Origin: Chryseobacterium sp. KACC 21268
GTDB lineage: Bacteria; Bacteroidota; Bacteroidia; Flavobacteriales; Weeksellaceae
Length of the DNA: 64,000 nucleotides
Reading direction: 5' to 3'
Assembly: GCA_028736075.1 (NCBI GenBank)
Contig: CP117875.1
Span: forward strand, 744,001-808,000
Below are positions 42,534 to 50,877 of this stretch, piece after piece; within the stretch, counting starts at the first letter, position 1, and every line of letters starts with the position of its first letter. The notes under the pieces were generated by a model that searched no databases, was not told the origin of the DNA, and saw nothing but the letters and a program-made list of their open reading frames with translations. The position numbers and the translations under genes were made by a program.

Positions 42534-44414
42534 ATGGACAATATATCAAATACACAAGGTTTTTCCTTTGACCTACCAAAAGGGAATTCTGCCATCATCA
42601 AAGTAATTGGTGTTGGTGGCGGTGGAAACAACGCTTTGAAGCATATGTACGAGAAAGGAATCTACGGCGTAGATTTCGTAATCTGTAATACCGATGCACA
42701 GACTTTGGACAACAATCCGGTTTCTAACAAAGTACAGTTAGGAATCTCAATGACAGAAGGTCTTGGCGCGGGTGCTGACCCAGAAGTTGGAGAGAAAGCG
42801 GCGATTGAAAGCATCGACGAAATCAAAGCGGCGATGGGACAAAACACCAAGATGGTTTTCATCACTGCCGGAATGGGCGGTGGAACGGGAACTGGTGCGG
42901 CGCCTGTGATTGCAAAAGTAGCAAAGGAAATGGGAATCCTGACTGTAGGAATCGTAACCGTGCCTTTTAGTTTTGAAGGAAAAAGAAGATTGGACCAAGC
43001 TGAATTGGGTCTAGATAAATTAAGAAATAATGTTGATTCCCTGATTGTCATCAATAATGATAAATTAAGACAACAATTCGGAAATCTTGGTTTCAAACAA
43101 GGTTTTTCCAAGGCCGATGAAGTTTTGACCAATGCGGCGAAAGGAATGGCAGAGGTGATTACAGGTTATTTCGATGTCAATATCGATTTCCGTGATGCAA
43201 AATCTGTCCTTCAGAATTCCGGAACAGCATTGATGTCAACCGGCGTTGCAACTGGCGAGAAAAAAGCGGAAGAAGCAGTGAAAAAAGCGTTGGATTCTCC
43301 ATTGTTGAACGACAACAAAATCACGGGAGCGAAAAACGTTCTATTGTTGATTAGAAGTGGTGTTTCTGAGGTGACGATGGACGAAATCGGAGTAATTATG
43401 GACTATATCCAAAAAGAAGCTGGTCACACGGCTGATATTATTTTTGGAGTTGGAACAGATGAGGAATTGGGCGATGCAGTAAGCGTTTTGGTCATCGCAA
43501 CTGGATTTTCTAATGATGATAAAAAGCACACAGGAACAACAGAAACGATTAAATATTCTTTGGACGACAGACCAAATTCGTTTTCAAGAAACAGAGAATC
43601 CCCTTTCAAAAGCAGACTTCAGGAAGAGTCAAAACCTCAGCCTGAATCTGGAAAGAACTTTTTTCGTCTAGAAGATGAGGATGATTTCGGAACTTCCAAT
43701 TTTCCAACTAATTCTTTAGTAGAAAGTTTGGTGGAAGAAGTGGAAACGGAAACTCAAATCATCGAGAATGAGGAAATCGTAGATTATTCTAATGATTACA
43801 ACGATGGAAAGCAGGAGTACAATCTTTTCAACTTTGAAGATGATGCAAATGACGACTTCGATTTGGAGCCACAATCATTCACTTTCGAAGTAGAGGACAA
43901 GCCAAAAGCGTCTTTCAAAACTGAAGAAGTAGAAAAACCGGTTGAAGTCACTTTCACCATCAACGAATCTCCAGCAGAAGAGGAATTTCCTGTCATCGAA
44001 AAGCAAGTCATTTCCGAAGTTAAAGAAGAAATCGTAAACGAGGTTGTCGAAGAAAAAATCGAGGCACCAAAAGCTAACAATTATTCTTTCACATCAGAAG
44101 TAAAAGAAGAAATCGTTGAAGAGAAAAAACAAGAGCCAGTTCAGGAAACTGAAGGTGGATTCACTTTCTTCAACAAAACTTCCGACACAGCTTCAAAGGC
44201 GATGGACAGAAGAAACAAGTTGAAAGAATTCAATTCCCGTTACCAACAATTGGACAATGAGAATGTTTTCGAAACAGTTCCGGCGTTCAAAAGAAAGAAC
44301 ATCATCATCGATGGCGCCAACGCATCAGACCAAAACATCAACACATTTTTGTCTGACAATAACGGAAGTATGCAACTGAGAGAAAATCGTTTTCTTAATA
44401 AAGATGTAGATTAG
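42534..44414 (+). CDS. ftsZ: Cell division protein FtsZ with long C-terminal linker
   Basis: 626 residues from the ATG at 42534; the upstream frame is repeat DNA. Tubulin-like GTPase forming the division ring. GTP-binding signature GGGTGTGAAP at 115-124; VIGVGGGGNNAL at 24-35; the T7 catalytic loop is in the VNIDFRDAKSVL region. The globular core ends near residue 335. About 290 further residues form an acidic, Glu/Val-rich linker (for example VKEEIVNEVVEEKIE) and a short conserved-looking end (RENRFLNKDVD). This linker is far longer than in E. coli FtsZ (383 residues total) but long linkers are common in flavobacteria. Confidence 0.96.
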   Translation: MDNISNTQGFSFDLPKGNSAIIKVIGVGGGGNNALKHMYEKGIYGVDFVICNTDAQTLDNNPVSNKVQLGISMTEGLGAGADPEVGEKAAIESIDEIKAAMGQNTKMVFITAGMGGGTGTGAAPVIAKVAKEMGILTVGIVTVPFSFEGKRRLDQAELGLDKLRNNVDSLIVINNDKLRQQFGNLGFKQGFSKADEVLTNAAKGMAEVITGYFDVNIDFRDAKSVLQNSGTALMSTGVATGEKKAEEAVKKALDSPLLNDNKITGAKNVLLLIRSGVSEVTMDEIGVIMDYIQKEAGHTADIIFGVGTDEELGDAVSVLVIATGFSNDDKKHTGTTETIKYSLDDRPNSFSRNRESPFKSRLQEESKPQPESGKNFFRLEDEDDFGTSNFPTNSLVESLVEEVETETQIIENEEIVDYSNDYNDGKQEYNLFNFEDDANDDFDLEPQSFTFEVEDKPKASFKTEEVEKPVEVTFTINESPAEEEFPVIEKQVISEVKEEIVNEVVEEKIEAPKANNYSFTSEVKEEIVEEKKQEPVQETEGGFTFFNKTSDTASKAMDRRNKLKEFNSRYQQLDNENVFETVPAFKRKNIIIDGANASDQNINTFLSDNNGSMQLRENRFLNKDVD

Positions 44415-44422
44415 TTTTAATG

Positions 44423-44848
44423 TAACAATGTAATAATATAACGGTGTAACAATTAATAAAATAATGATAAATTTTGAAAATAATCCGTTAATCCAAAAGA
44501 CAGTAATATTCTCTTTAGATATCATTGAATTCTGCGAACTTTTAGAAGAAAAAAGGAAATTTGTTATTGCAAAACAATTATTACGTTCTGGAACAAGCAT
44601 TGGCGCAAATTCTTTTGAAGCTCAAAATCCACACAGCAAAAATGACTTTATTAATAAAATAAAAATTGCTGCCAAGGAACTTGAAGAAACTAAATATTGG
44701 TTGTACTTATGCAAACATTCCAAAAGCTATCCTTTTGATGAAAAATTGGAACAGCAGATAATTGAAATCGGAAAAATAATATACAAAATATTAAGTACAA
44801 GCTTAAATAAAGATAAATAACTGTAGCTGATATATTGTTACATTGTTA
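44423..44848. repeat. 18-bp terminal inverted repeats bounding the four-helix-bundle gene
   Basis: TAACAATGTAATAATATA (44423-44440) and TATATTGTTACATTGTTA (44831-44848) are inverted copies with one mismatch and enclose the whole gene at 44464-44820. This is the layout of 23S rRNA intervening sequences that carry the same protein family. Confidence 0.8.
44464..44820 (+). CDS. Four-helix-bundle protein (23S rRNA intervening-sequence protein family)
   Basis: 118 residues, all helical. The motif KQLLRSGTSIGANSFEAQ, followed by FINKIKIAAKELEETKYWLYL, is diagnostic of the S23/IVP four-helix-bundle family. Homologues are encoded in intervening sequences of 23S rRNA genes in spirochaetes and elsewhere and as free genes in Bacteroidetes; the function is unknown. 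Here it lies between ftsZ and a GatB/YqeY gene, more AT-rich than its neighbours, and is bounded by 18-bp inverted repeats. It looks like an inserted unit rather than a member of the division operon. Confidence 0.9.
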   Translation: MINFENNPLIQKTVIFSLDIIEFCELLEEKRKFVIAKQLLRSGTSIGANSFEAQNPHSKNDFINKIKIAAKELEETKYWLYLCKHSKSYPFDEKLEQQIIEIGKIIYKILSTSLNKDK

Positions 44849-44875
44849 GACTATTAAATTGATAAATTGAAAACA

Positions 44876-45322
44876 ATGAGTTTAGAACTTACCATAAACG
44901 ACGCGATAAAAACCGCAATGAGAGAGAAAGACAGAGTTGCTCTGGATTCTCTACGTGCTGTGAAAGCGCAAATATTATTGCTGAAAACAGAAGCCATTGG
45001 AGCTGAAGTTTCAGCAGAGCAGGAAATTGCAATTTTGCAAAGAATGATAAAGCAAAGAAAGGATTCCTACGACCAATTTACGGCTCAGGGAAGAACGGAC
45101 CTTGCGGAAGTAGAAGAAGCGCAATCCAAAGTGATTGAGAAGTTTCTTCCACAACAGATGTCTGCAGAAGAATTGGAATCAGAAATCAAGAAAATCATTT
45201 CTGAAACCGGTGCAGAAAGCATCAAAGATTTAGGAAAAGTAATGGGCGTTGCTTCCAAAGCATTGGCCGGAAAATCAGACGGGAAAAGTATTTCCGGAAT
45301 GGTGAAGAAGTTACTTTCTTAA
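44876..45322 (+). CDS. GatB/YqeY domain-containing protein
   Basis: 148 residues from the ATG at 44876; the TTG at 44867 is less likely. The YqeY fold is shown by LTINDAIKTAMREKDRVALDSLRAVKAQI at the N-terminus and by the C-terminal GKVMGVASKALAGKSDGKSISGMVKKLLS. The domain resembles the tRNA-binding tail of the GatB amidotransferase subunit; free-standing members are thought to interact with tRNA, but the function is unproven. It follows ftsZ in many flavobacteria, here separated by the inserted four-helix-bundle unit. Confidence 0.92.
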   Translation: MSLELTINDAIKTAMREKDRVALDSLRAVKAQILLLKTEAIGAEVSAEQEIAILQRMIKQRKDSYDQFTAQGRTDLAEVEEAQSKVIEKFLPQQMSAEELESEIKKIISETGAESIKDLGKVMGVASKALAGKSDGKSISGMVKKLLS

Positions 45323-45325
45323 GTT

Positions 45326-45386
45326 GCTGGAAGCGGGAAGTCGGATGTCGGAAGCTATCTTCCAACCTCCATCCTCCAACTTCCAA
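45326..45386. repeat. GGAAG-word inverted repeat after the GatB/YqeY gene
   Basis: CTGGAAGCGGGAAGTCGGAT is followed by GTCGGAAG, then CTAT, then complementary CTTCCAACCTCCATCCTCCA. Every third-to-fourth base triplet (GGA/TCC) pairs; about two thirds of positions match overall. Related words occur at 36652, in murG and in ftsQ. Confidence 0.65.
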
Positions 45387-45427
45387 CCTAAAAAGGATAT
45401 ACAGAATATGCATATCGATTTGATTTG

Positions 45428-45458
45428 AACCCAAAGTCTTAGGATTTTGGGTTTTTTG
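45428..45458 (+). terminator. Intrinsic terminator at the end of the dcw region
   Basis: AACCCAAA (45428-45435) pairs with TTTGGGTT (45446-45453), followed by TTTTT. The rest of the spacer (45459-45702) is AT-rich with degenerate CTTTGCGTTAA words and no gene. Confidence 0.85.
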
Positions 45459-45702
45459 TTTATATTTTCCGTTATTTTTTAAATTTTTTATTTATCAGAT
45501 TTCATATACAATTTAAGATAAAAACTTAGCGACTTTCAAAACATCAAATTCATAATTCTTACCCCTTTGCGTTAAATTTTCCACACGACGCTTTAAAGCA
45601 AAAAGCCATTCGCCGTAAGTCATTTTCCTGTCAAAATGGCTCAATAGATTTTCGGAATGGTTTTAATAGAATGAAAGATGAGCCAAGCAAAATAATTATG
45701 AT

Positions 45703-45710
45703 TAAATTTG
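45703..45710 (+). promoter_or_regulatory. -7 box of the bacilliredoxin gene
   Basis: TAAATTTG, 46 bases before the ATG at 45757. It supports the downstream start over the open frame from 45727. Confidence 0.55.
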
Positions 45711-45756
45711 CAACTCAAACGAAACTTTGAACGTTAAACTTTTAAACAAATCAATT

Positions 45757-46167
45757 ATGTATCCAGCAGATTTAGTATTGCCAATGAAGGCAGAACTTAC
45801 AGATAAAGGTTTCCAAGACCTTACAACACCAGCAGAAGTTGACTCGGCACTTAAACAATCGGGAACAACTTTATTAGTAATCAATTCAGTTTGTGGATGT
45901 GCGGCAGGTGCGGCAAGGCCAGGCGTTTTGTACTCTTTGACAGGCGAGAAAAAGCCAGACCATTTGGTAACAGCATTTGCGGGATTTGATACGGATGCAG
46001 TTGCTGAAGCAAGAAGATTGCTAGCGCCGTTCCCTCCAAGTTCACCAGCTGTTGCACTTTTCAAGGACGGAGAATTGGTCCATATGTTGGAAAGACACCA
46101 CATCGAAGGTAATCCTGCAGGCGCAATCGCTGCGAATCTTCAGGCGGCTTTCGACGAATATTGCTAA
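45757..46167 (+). CDS. BrxA/BrxB family bacilliredoxin
   Basis: 136 residues from the ATG at 45757 (MYPADLVLPM). The CGC active site lies at residues 46-48 in NSVCGCAAGAARPGVL, the defining motif of the DUF1094/BrxA-BrxB family. FPPSSPAVALFKDGELVHMLERHHIEG is also conserved. In Bacillus these proteins remove bacillithiol from protein thiols. Whether this organism makes bacillithiol cannot be seen here. Monocistronic, with its own promoter and terminator. Confidence 0.94.
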   Translation: MYPADLVLPMKAELTDKGFQDLTTPAEVDSALKQSGTTLLVINSVCGCAAGAARPGVLYSLTGEKKPDHLVTAFAGFDTDAVAEARRLLAPFPPSSPAVALFKDGELVHMLERHHIEGNPAGAIAANLQAAFDEYC

Positions 46168-46173
46168 AAATAG

Positions 46174-46207
46174 AAAGACCAAGACAGAAATGTTTTGGTC
46201 TTTTTTT
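46174..46207 (+). terminator. Intrinsic terminator of the bacilliredoxin gene
   Basis: AAAGACCAA (46174-46182) pairs with TTGGTCTTT (46195-46203), followed by a T-run. Confidence 0.9.
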
Positions 46208-46335
46208 ATGAAATCGTTTTCAGGATTTTTGATAAGATTCAATGATAATAGGCGATTCAAAATCATTTCTTAGAAAAAATAAAAATCTATTGATGAAAAG
46301 TTCGGAAATAGGCTTTCAAACTTTTCATTATTTTT

Positions 46336-46343
46336 TAAATTTG
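46336..46343 (+). promoter_or_regulatory. -7 box of prs
   Basis: TAAATTTG, 13 bases before the prs ATG at 46357. Confidence 0.6.
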
Positions 46344-46356
46344 CAAAAAAGTAAAA

Positions 46357-47295
46357 ATGTCAGATCAAGCAAGTTATTTGTTTTCTACCAGAACCAGCCA
46401 CGAGTTGGCGGAAAAAATCGCTCAGGCTTATGGGCAACCATTAGGGCAAATCAATATTCAGCATTTCAGCGACGGAGAATTTGAACCTGTATTGGAGCAA
46501 TCTGTAAGAGGAGCACGCGTTTTCCTTATTGCATCTACGTTTCCTCCAGCGGACAATCTTTTGGAATTGTTATTAATGATAGACGCTGCGAAAAGAGCTT
46601 CTGCCAAAAACATTACCGTTGTGATTCCTTATTACGGATTGGCAAGACAAGACAGAAAGGACAAACCACGCGCACCGATCGGAGCAAAGTTGGTGGCCAA
46701 TCTTCTGACGGCGGCCGGAGCTACAAGAATTATGACAATGGATTTGCACGCAGATCAGATCCAAGGGTTCTTTGAGATTCCGGTAGATCATTTGTATGCT
46801 TCTACGATTTTTGTGAAATACATCCAATCTCTGCAACTCGATAATTTGACGATTGCATCACCAGATATGGGCGGTGCGAAAAGAGCGAAGAATTACGCAG
46901 GACATTTAGGCGCTGACGTTGTAATCTGTTATAAAGAAAGAAAAAAGGCCAACGTTGTAGAAGAGATGTTTTTGATTGGTGATGTTAAAGATAAGAACGT
47001 GATTCTGATTGATGATATGATCGATACTGCCGGAACACTTTGCAAGGCGGCAGATATCCTGATGGCAAATGGTGCAAAATCTGTAAGAGCAATGGCAACT
47101 CACGGTGTACTGTCCGGAAAGGCTTATGAGAATATCGAAAACTCTCAGCTTTTGGAAGTGATTGTCACAGATTCTATTCCTTTGAAAGAAGACAGATCTT
47201 CGAAAATCCGTGTTTTATCTTGTGCAGAATTGTTTGCAGATGTGATGAATATGGTGCACGAGCACAAATCTATCAGTGAGAAGTTCATTATCTAA
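46357..47295 (+). CDS. prs: Ribose-phosphate pyrophosphokinase
   Basis: 312 residues, standard length. It makes PRPP from ribose-5-phosphate and ATP for purines, pyrimidines, NAD and histidine; PRPP is the co-substrate of the NadC encoded in this window. Signatures: SDGEFEPVLEQSVRGARVFLI, YYGLARQDRKDKPRAPIGAKLVAN, TMDLHADQIQGFFEIPVDHLYA, and the PRPP-binding loop VILIDDMIDTAGTLC. It is followed by rplY, which has its own -7 box. Confidence 0.97.
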   Translation: MSDQASYLFSTRTSHELAEKIAQAYGQPLGQINIQHFSDGEFEPVLEQSVRGARVFLIASTFPPADNLLELLLMIDAAKRASAKNITVVIPYYGLARQDRKDKPRAPIGAKLVANLLTAAGATRIMTMDLHADQIQGFFEIPVDHLYASTIFVKYIQSLQLDNLTIASPDMGGAKRAKNYAGHLGADVVICYKERKKANVVEEMFLIGDVKDKNVILIDDMIDTAGTLCKAADILMANGAKSVRAMATHGVLSGKAYENIENSQLLEVIVTDSIPLKEDRSSKIRVLSCAELFADVMNMVHEHKSISEKFII

Positions 47296-47305
47296 AAAAA
47301 ATTAA

Positions 47306-47313
47306 TATCTTTG
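47306..47313 (+). promoter_or_regulatory. -7 box of rplY
   Basis: TATCTTTG followed by GCACCC, 25 bases before the ATG at 47339, suggesting independent expression from prs. Confidence 0.6.
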
Positions 47314-47338
47314 CACCCTTAAAATAATTTTATACAAA

Positions 47339-47980
47339 ATGAAATCAATTACAATTCAAGGTACAAAAAGAGAAAGCGTGGGCAAAAAGTCTACTAAAGC
47401 TTTACGTGATGCTGAATTAGTTCCTTGTGTTGTTTACGGAGGTGGCGAGCCATTGAACTTCTCTGCATTGGAGAAAGCATTTAAAGGTTTGGTTTATACT
47501 CCCGAAGCACACACGGTATCTATTGAGGTTGACGGACAGGTAATTCCTGCAGTTCTTCAAGATATTCAGTTCCACCCAATTACGGACAAGATCATCCACG
47601 CAGACTTCTACAGATTGTCTGATGATAAGCCAGTAGTTATGGAAGTTCCAGTAAGAGTTACAGGTCGTTCCAAAGGTGTAGTTGCCGGTGGTGTTCTTAG
47701 ACAAACTTACAGAAAACTAAAAGTAAAAGCTATCCCAGCTAACTTGCCAGACGAGATCGTAGTAGATATTACTGCTCTTAAAATTGGTAACAAGTTCTAT
47801 GTAGAAAGTCTTAAAAATGACAAATATACATTCATGCACCCAGACAATGCAGTTATCGTAGCTGTTAAAATGTCTAGAAATGCTAGCAAAAATGCTGCTG
47901 CAGCAATGGATGATGACGATGAAGAAGAAGTAACTGAAGGTGGAGCAGAAGCTACTACTGAAGAAACTTCTGCAGAGTAA
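47339..47980 (+). CDS. rplY: 50S ribosomal protein L25 (Ctc type)
   Basis: 213 residues: an N-terminal L25 domain (about 1-95, [25 protein letters not shown]) that binds 5S rRNA, plus the C-terminal Ctc/TL5 beta domain (about 96-185). A highly acidic tail ends the protein ([20 protein letters not shown]). The two-domain form is the general-stress or Ctc version of L25. It lies after prs, a common neighbour in many bacteria. Confidence 0.96.
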   Translation: MKSITIQGTKRESVGKKSTKALRDAELVPCVVYGGGEPLNFSALEKAFKGLVYTPEAHTVSIEVDGQVIPAVLQDIQFHPITDKIIHADFYRLSDDKPVVMEVPVRVTGRSKGVVAGGVLRQTYRKLKVKAIPANLPDEIVVDITALKIGNKFYVESLKNDKYTFMHPDNAVIVAVKMSRNASKNAAAAMDDDDEEEVTEGGAEATTEETSAE

Positions 47981-48004
47981 TTAGCAATCTCTACAAATAA
48001 TATT

Positions 48005-48040
48005 AACCGTCTTGTTTCCTAACGAGGCGGTTTTTTTATA
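48005..48040 (+). terminator. Intrinsic terminator of rplY
   Basis: AACCGTCTTG (48005-48014) pairs with CGAGGCGGTT (48023-48032), allowing two G-U pairs; a T-run follows. Confidence 0.85.
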
Positions 48041-48070
48041 TATTTACATTACTAATTAAAATTATCATTT

Positions 48071-48889
48071 ATGAAAAAACTTTTATTTTCTATTTTATTG
48101 GCCTCTGCTATGGCGAATGCACAAACATCTATTTACAGTGAAGGCTTTGAAGAGATGACTTCTCTACAAGATGCAGGATGGACTTTGTACAACGATGCCA
48201 ATACGCCTTATGGAACCTATGCCACTTTGTTTACTGAGGCTTGGACATTAGTAAACTGGCAAGTTGAGAGTGGAAATTCGGTAGCTTCTTCTCCTTCTTG
48301 GTTTACCACAATTGCACCCGCTGACAGATGGTTGATTTCACCTGCAATTACGATTCCTGCCAACTCTACAGTTGCGCTAGAATTCTTTGCGCGATCTCAC
48401 GATGTCAGTCCTTATGATGATGGATTCAAATTGAAGATTTCTACCACAGACACAGCTAAGACATCATTTACAAATGTTCTTACTGTTGCCCACGCTTCTA
48501 ATGCTCCTATTGCGACTCTTAACCCTTACCAGGCTGATCTGTCAGCTTACGCAGGTAAGACTGTATATTTAGCTTGGGTAAATGATTATACCAACGGAAA
48601 TGTGCTTAGTATTGATGATGTTGATGTTGTAACTACTCCATTGGCCGTAAGTGATGTGGATAAGAAAGATTTTACATTATATCCAAACCCTACAGCGGAT
48701 TATTTTACAATCAATAATTTGAATAATGTTGTGTCTGTTAAAATATATGATATATCAGGAAAAGTGGTGAAGTCAATTTCTGGATCTGCTGATAACAAAT
48801 TTGATGTTTCCAATCTAGAAAAAGGAATTTATACTGTTTCTATTGAGTCAAAATCAGGAACTGTAAGCAAGAAAATCATTAAGAAATAA
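48071..48889 (+). CDS. T9SS-secreted protein with choice-of-anchor J-like domain
   Basis: 272 residues. Signal peptide MKKLLFSILLASAMANA, then a beta domain (about 20-190; YSEGFEEMTSL, then PADRWLISPAITIPANSTVALEFFARSHD), a choice-of-anchor J or cleaved-adhesin-like module that often binds sugars or proteins. Residues 200-272 are a type A T9SS sorting domain: LYPNPTADYF, VKIYDISGKVVKS, FDVSNLEKGIYTVSIES and a terminal KKIIKK. The protein is therefore exported by the type IX system and anchored or released at the surface. PorD of that system is encoded at 58.9 kb. Confidence 0.9.
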   Translation: MKKLLFSILLASAMANAQTSIYSEGFEEMTSLQDAGWTLYNDANTPYGTYATLFTEAWTLVNWQVESGNSVASSPSWFTTIAPADRWLISPAITIPANSTVALEFFARSHDVSPYDDGFKLKISTTDTAKTSFTNVLTVAHASNAPIATLNPYQADLSAYAGKTVYLAWVNDYTNGNVLSIDDVDVVTTPLAVSDVDKKDFTLYPNPTADYFTINNLNNVVSVKIYDISGKVVKSISGSADNKFDVSNLEKGIYTVSIESKSGTVSKKIIKK

Positions 48890-48911
48890 TTCAGAAAAAA
48901 ATATTTCTATC

Positions 48912-48945
48912 AAAGGCATTTCAATTCGAAATGTCTTTTTTTATT
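48912..48945 (+). terminator. Intrinsic terminator of the T9SS cargo gene
   Basis: AAAGGCATTTC (48912-48922) pairs with GAAATGTCTTT (48928-48938) around AATTC; a T-run follows. Confidence 0.88.
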
Positions 48946-48963
48946 TCCATTCCCAAAAATTGT

Positions 48964-48971
48964 TATATTTG
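48964..48971 (+). promoter_or_regulatory. -7 box of the GH3-family gene
   Basis: TATATTTG, with its last base seven bases before the A of the ATG at 48978. This implies a nearly leaderless message. Confidence 0.6.
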
Positions 48972-48977
48972 TGGAGA

Positions 48978-50495
48978 ATGGCAACCAAAGCTTTATTTAA
49001 TTCTGTCGTCAATTGGTTTATCCGTCAGCGGATAGATCAGATCGAACATTTCAAAAAATATCCTACGGAAACTCAGGAAGGACTTCTGTTTTCCCAAATG
49101 TTCTATGCAGAAGATACGGAGTATGGGCAGAAGTACGGATTCAGCTCTATATCAAACTACAAAGATTTCCAAAAGAAAGTTCCAATTGTTTGCTACGAAG
49201 ATTTCGAGCCTTACATAGAAAAAGCAAGGCAAGGACAGAAGGATGTCTTTTGGCCAGGTGTAATCAGGCAATTTGCAAAATCTAGCGGAACCACCAATGC
49301 AAAAAGCAAATACATTCCCATCACAGACGAAAGTTTGGAAGATTGCCATTACAAAGCAGGGAAAGATCTGGTTTCAATTTATGTGAACAACCATCCGGAA
49401 AGTGCCCTTTTTCAGCATAAAAATTTGAGATTAGGCGGAAGTGCGGAAATGTATCAGGATTTCAATACGAAATTTGGGGATCTTTCGGCAATCTTAATTG
49501 AGAATCTTCCATTTTGGGTAGAGATCATTAATACGCCAAGCAAAAAAACCTCCTTGATGTCCGAGTGGGAAAGTAAGATGAAAGCCATAATTGGCGAGGT
49601 AAAGAATGAAGATGTGGGAAGTCTCACAGGCGTTCCAAGCTGGATGATGGTTTTGCTCCAAAGGACTCTGCAGGAAACAGGGAAAAATTCTCTGTCCGAA
49701 CTATGGCCAAATCTGGAAGTTTTTTTCCACGGTGGCATTAGTTTCAAGCCTTATAAAAGTCAGTACCAAGACATTGTTGGTAAAAATATCAGGTATTACG
49801 AGATCTATAATGCTTCCGAAGGCTTTTTCGCCATCCAAGATCAGGCAGGAAGCGATGAGATGCTCCTGATGTTGGATTACGGTATTTTCTATGAATTCAT
49901 TCCAATGGATCTTTACAACAATGGAGTTCGAGAAGCGATTCCAATTTCTGAAGTTGAGATTGGCAAAAATTATGCTGTTGTGATCACTACCAACGGCGGA
50001 CTTTGGCGTTATTTGATCGGCGATACAGTCAAATTTACATCCACAAGTCCTCATCGAATCAAGATATCTGGACGGACCAAACATTACATCAATGCATTTG
50101 GGGAAGAGCTGATGATCGATAATGTGGAAACAGCACTCAAAACAGCTTGTGAACAGCTGGAGGCAAGTGTCTCTGATTACACAGGCGCTCCGGTTTTTAT
50201 GACCAATAGTAGCAAAGGCTGTCACGAATGGATTTTCGAATTTACCAAAAAACCACATTGCATCGAGCAGTTCACAAAAGTATTTGATAACACTTTGAAA
50301 GCTTTGAACTCAGATTACGAAGCTAAAAGATACAATGATATTACTTTGAAGGCGCCAATCGTGCATTCTGCAAAGCCCAATCTTTTTTACGAATGGATGG
50401 CAAGCAGAGGAAAACTTGGTGGACAAAATAAAGTACCAAGACTAAGCAACGACCGAGAATACATCGAGCCTTTGCTAAAGTTGAATGAGAATTAA
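48978..50495 (+). CDS. GH3 auxin-responsive promoter family protein (acyl-adenylate/amide synthetase)
   Basis: 505 residues from the ATG at 48978. GH3 proteins belong to the adenylate-forming superfamily and join carboxylic acids to amino acids in plants; bacterial members have unknown substrates. Motif 1 (FAKSSGTTNAKSKYIPIT), YNASEGFFAIQ (motif with the adenine-contacting residues), GGLWRYLIGDTVKF and ISGRTKHYINAFGEELMIDNVE (hinge and A8-like region) are clear. Bacterial GH3 genes are widespread in Bacteroidetes. It stands alone with its own promoter. Confidence 0.9.
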   Translation: MATKALFNSVVNWFIRQRIDQIEHFKKYPTETQEGLLFSQMFYAEDTEYGQKYGFSSISNYKDFQKKVPIVCYEDFEPYIEKARQGQKDVFWPGVIRQFAKSSGTTNAKSKYIPITDESLEDCHYKAGKDLVSIYVNNHPESALFQHKNLRLGGSAEMYQDFNTKFGDLSAILIENLPFWVEIINTPSKKTSLMSEWESKMKAIIGEVKNEDVGSLTGVPSWMMVLLQRTLQETGKNSLSELWPNLEVFFHGGISFKPYKSQYQDIVGKNIRYYEIYNASEGFFAIQDQAGSDEMLLMLDYGIFYEFIPMDLYNNGVREAIPISEVEIGKNYAVVITTNGGLWRYLIGDTVKFTSTSPHRIKISGRTKHYINAFGEELMIDNVETALKTACEQLEASVSDYTGAPVFMTNSSKGCHEWIFEFTKKPHCIEQFTKVFDNTLKALNSDYEAKRYNDITLKAPIVHSAKPNLFYEWMASRGKLGGQNKVPRLSNDREYIEPLLKLNEN

Positions 50496-50842
50496 TTTTC
50501 ATTCCAGATTTTTTAGCCTGTATTTTCTCAAATTTTCTCTTTGTTTTTACTGAAACAAATTATCCCGTTTTTTAGTTTACTTAAGCTAAGTATTTGCGAT
50601 TTCTAAAAATTAAATAGTTGTTAGTATTTAATTATTTTTTATAATAAAGTTAAATTGAATGGTTTTTATTATTAATAATTCAAAAATAATAATATATTTA
50701 ATTTTAAATTAAATATATTAAAAATTATATTTTTACATATTATTGTTCTCTTTTTAATTTATAATTATTAATAAATGATTGTGTATTTGTGAATATTGAA
50801 AAATTTATTTTTTCAAAATAGATGTTTATTCAATAAAATTAT
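50496..50842. other. Very AT-rich spacer before the CsgG-like cluster
   Basis: About 350 bases with no gene and stop codons in all frames. Strikingly AT-rich between 50600 and 50840, with a 29-base palindrome at 50691-50719 described separately. No convincing terminator for the GH3 gene is seen. Confidence 0.5.
50691..50719. repeat. 29-base AT-only palindrome
   Basis: AATATATTTAATTT (50691-50704), one T, then AAATTAAATATATT (50706-50719): a perfect 14-bp inverted repeat made only of A and T, about 125 bases before the -7 box of the envelope operon. It may bind a regulator or form a cruciform. Confidence 0.7.
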
Positions 50843-50850
50843 TATTTTTG
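50843..50850 (+). promoter_or_regulatory. -7 box of the CsgG-like envelope operon
   Basis: TATTTTTG, 27 bases before the first gene at 50878. Confidence 0.55.
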
Positions 50851-50877
50851 AAATAATTAATTTTAAAAAATACAACT

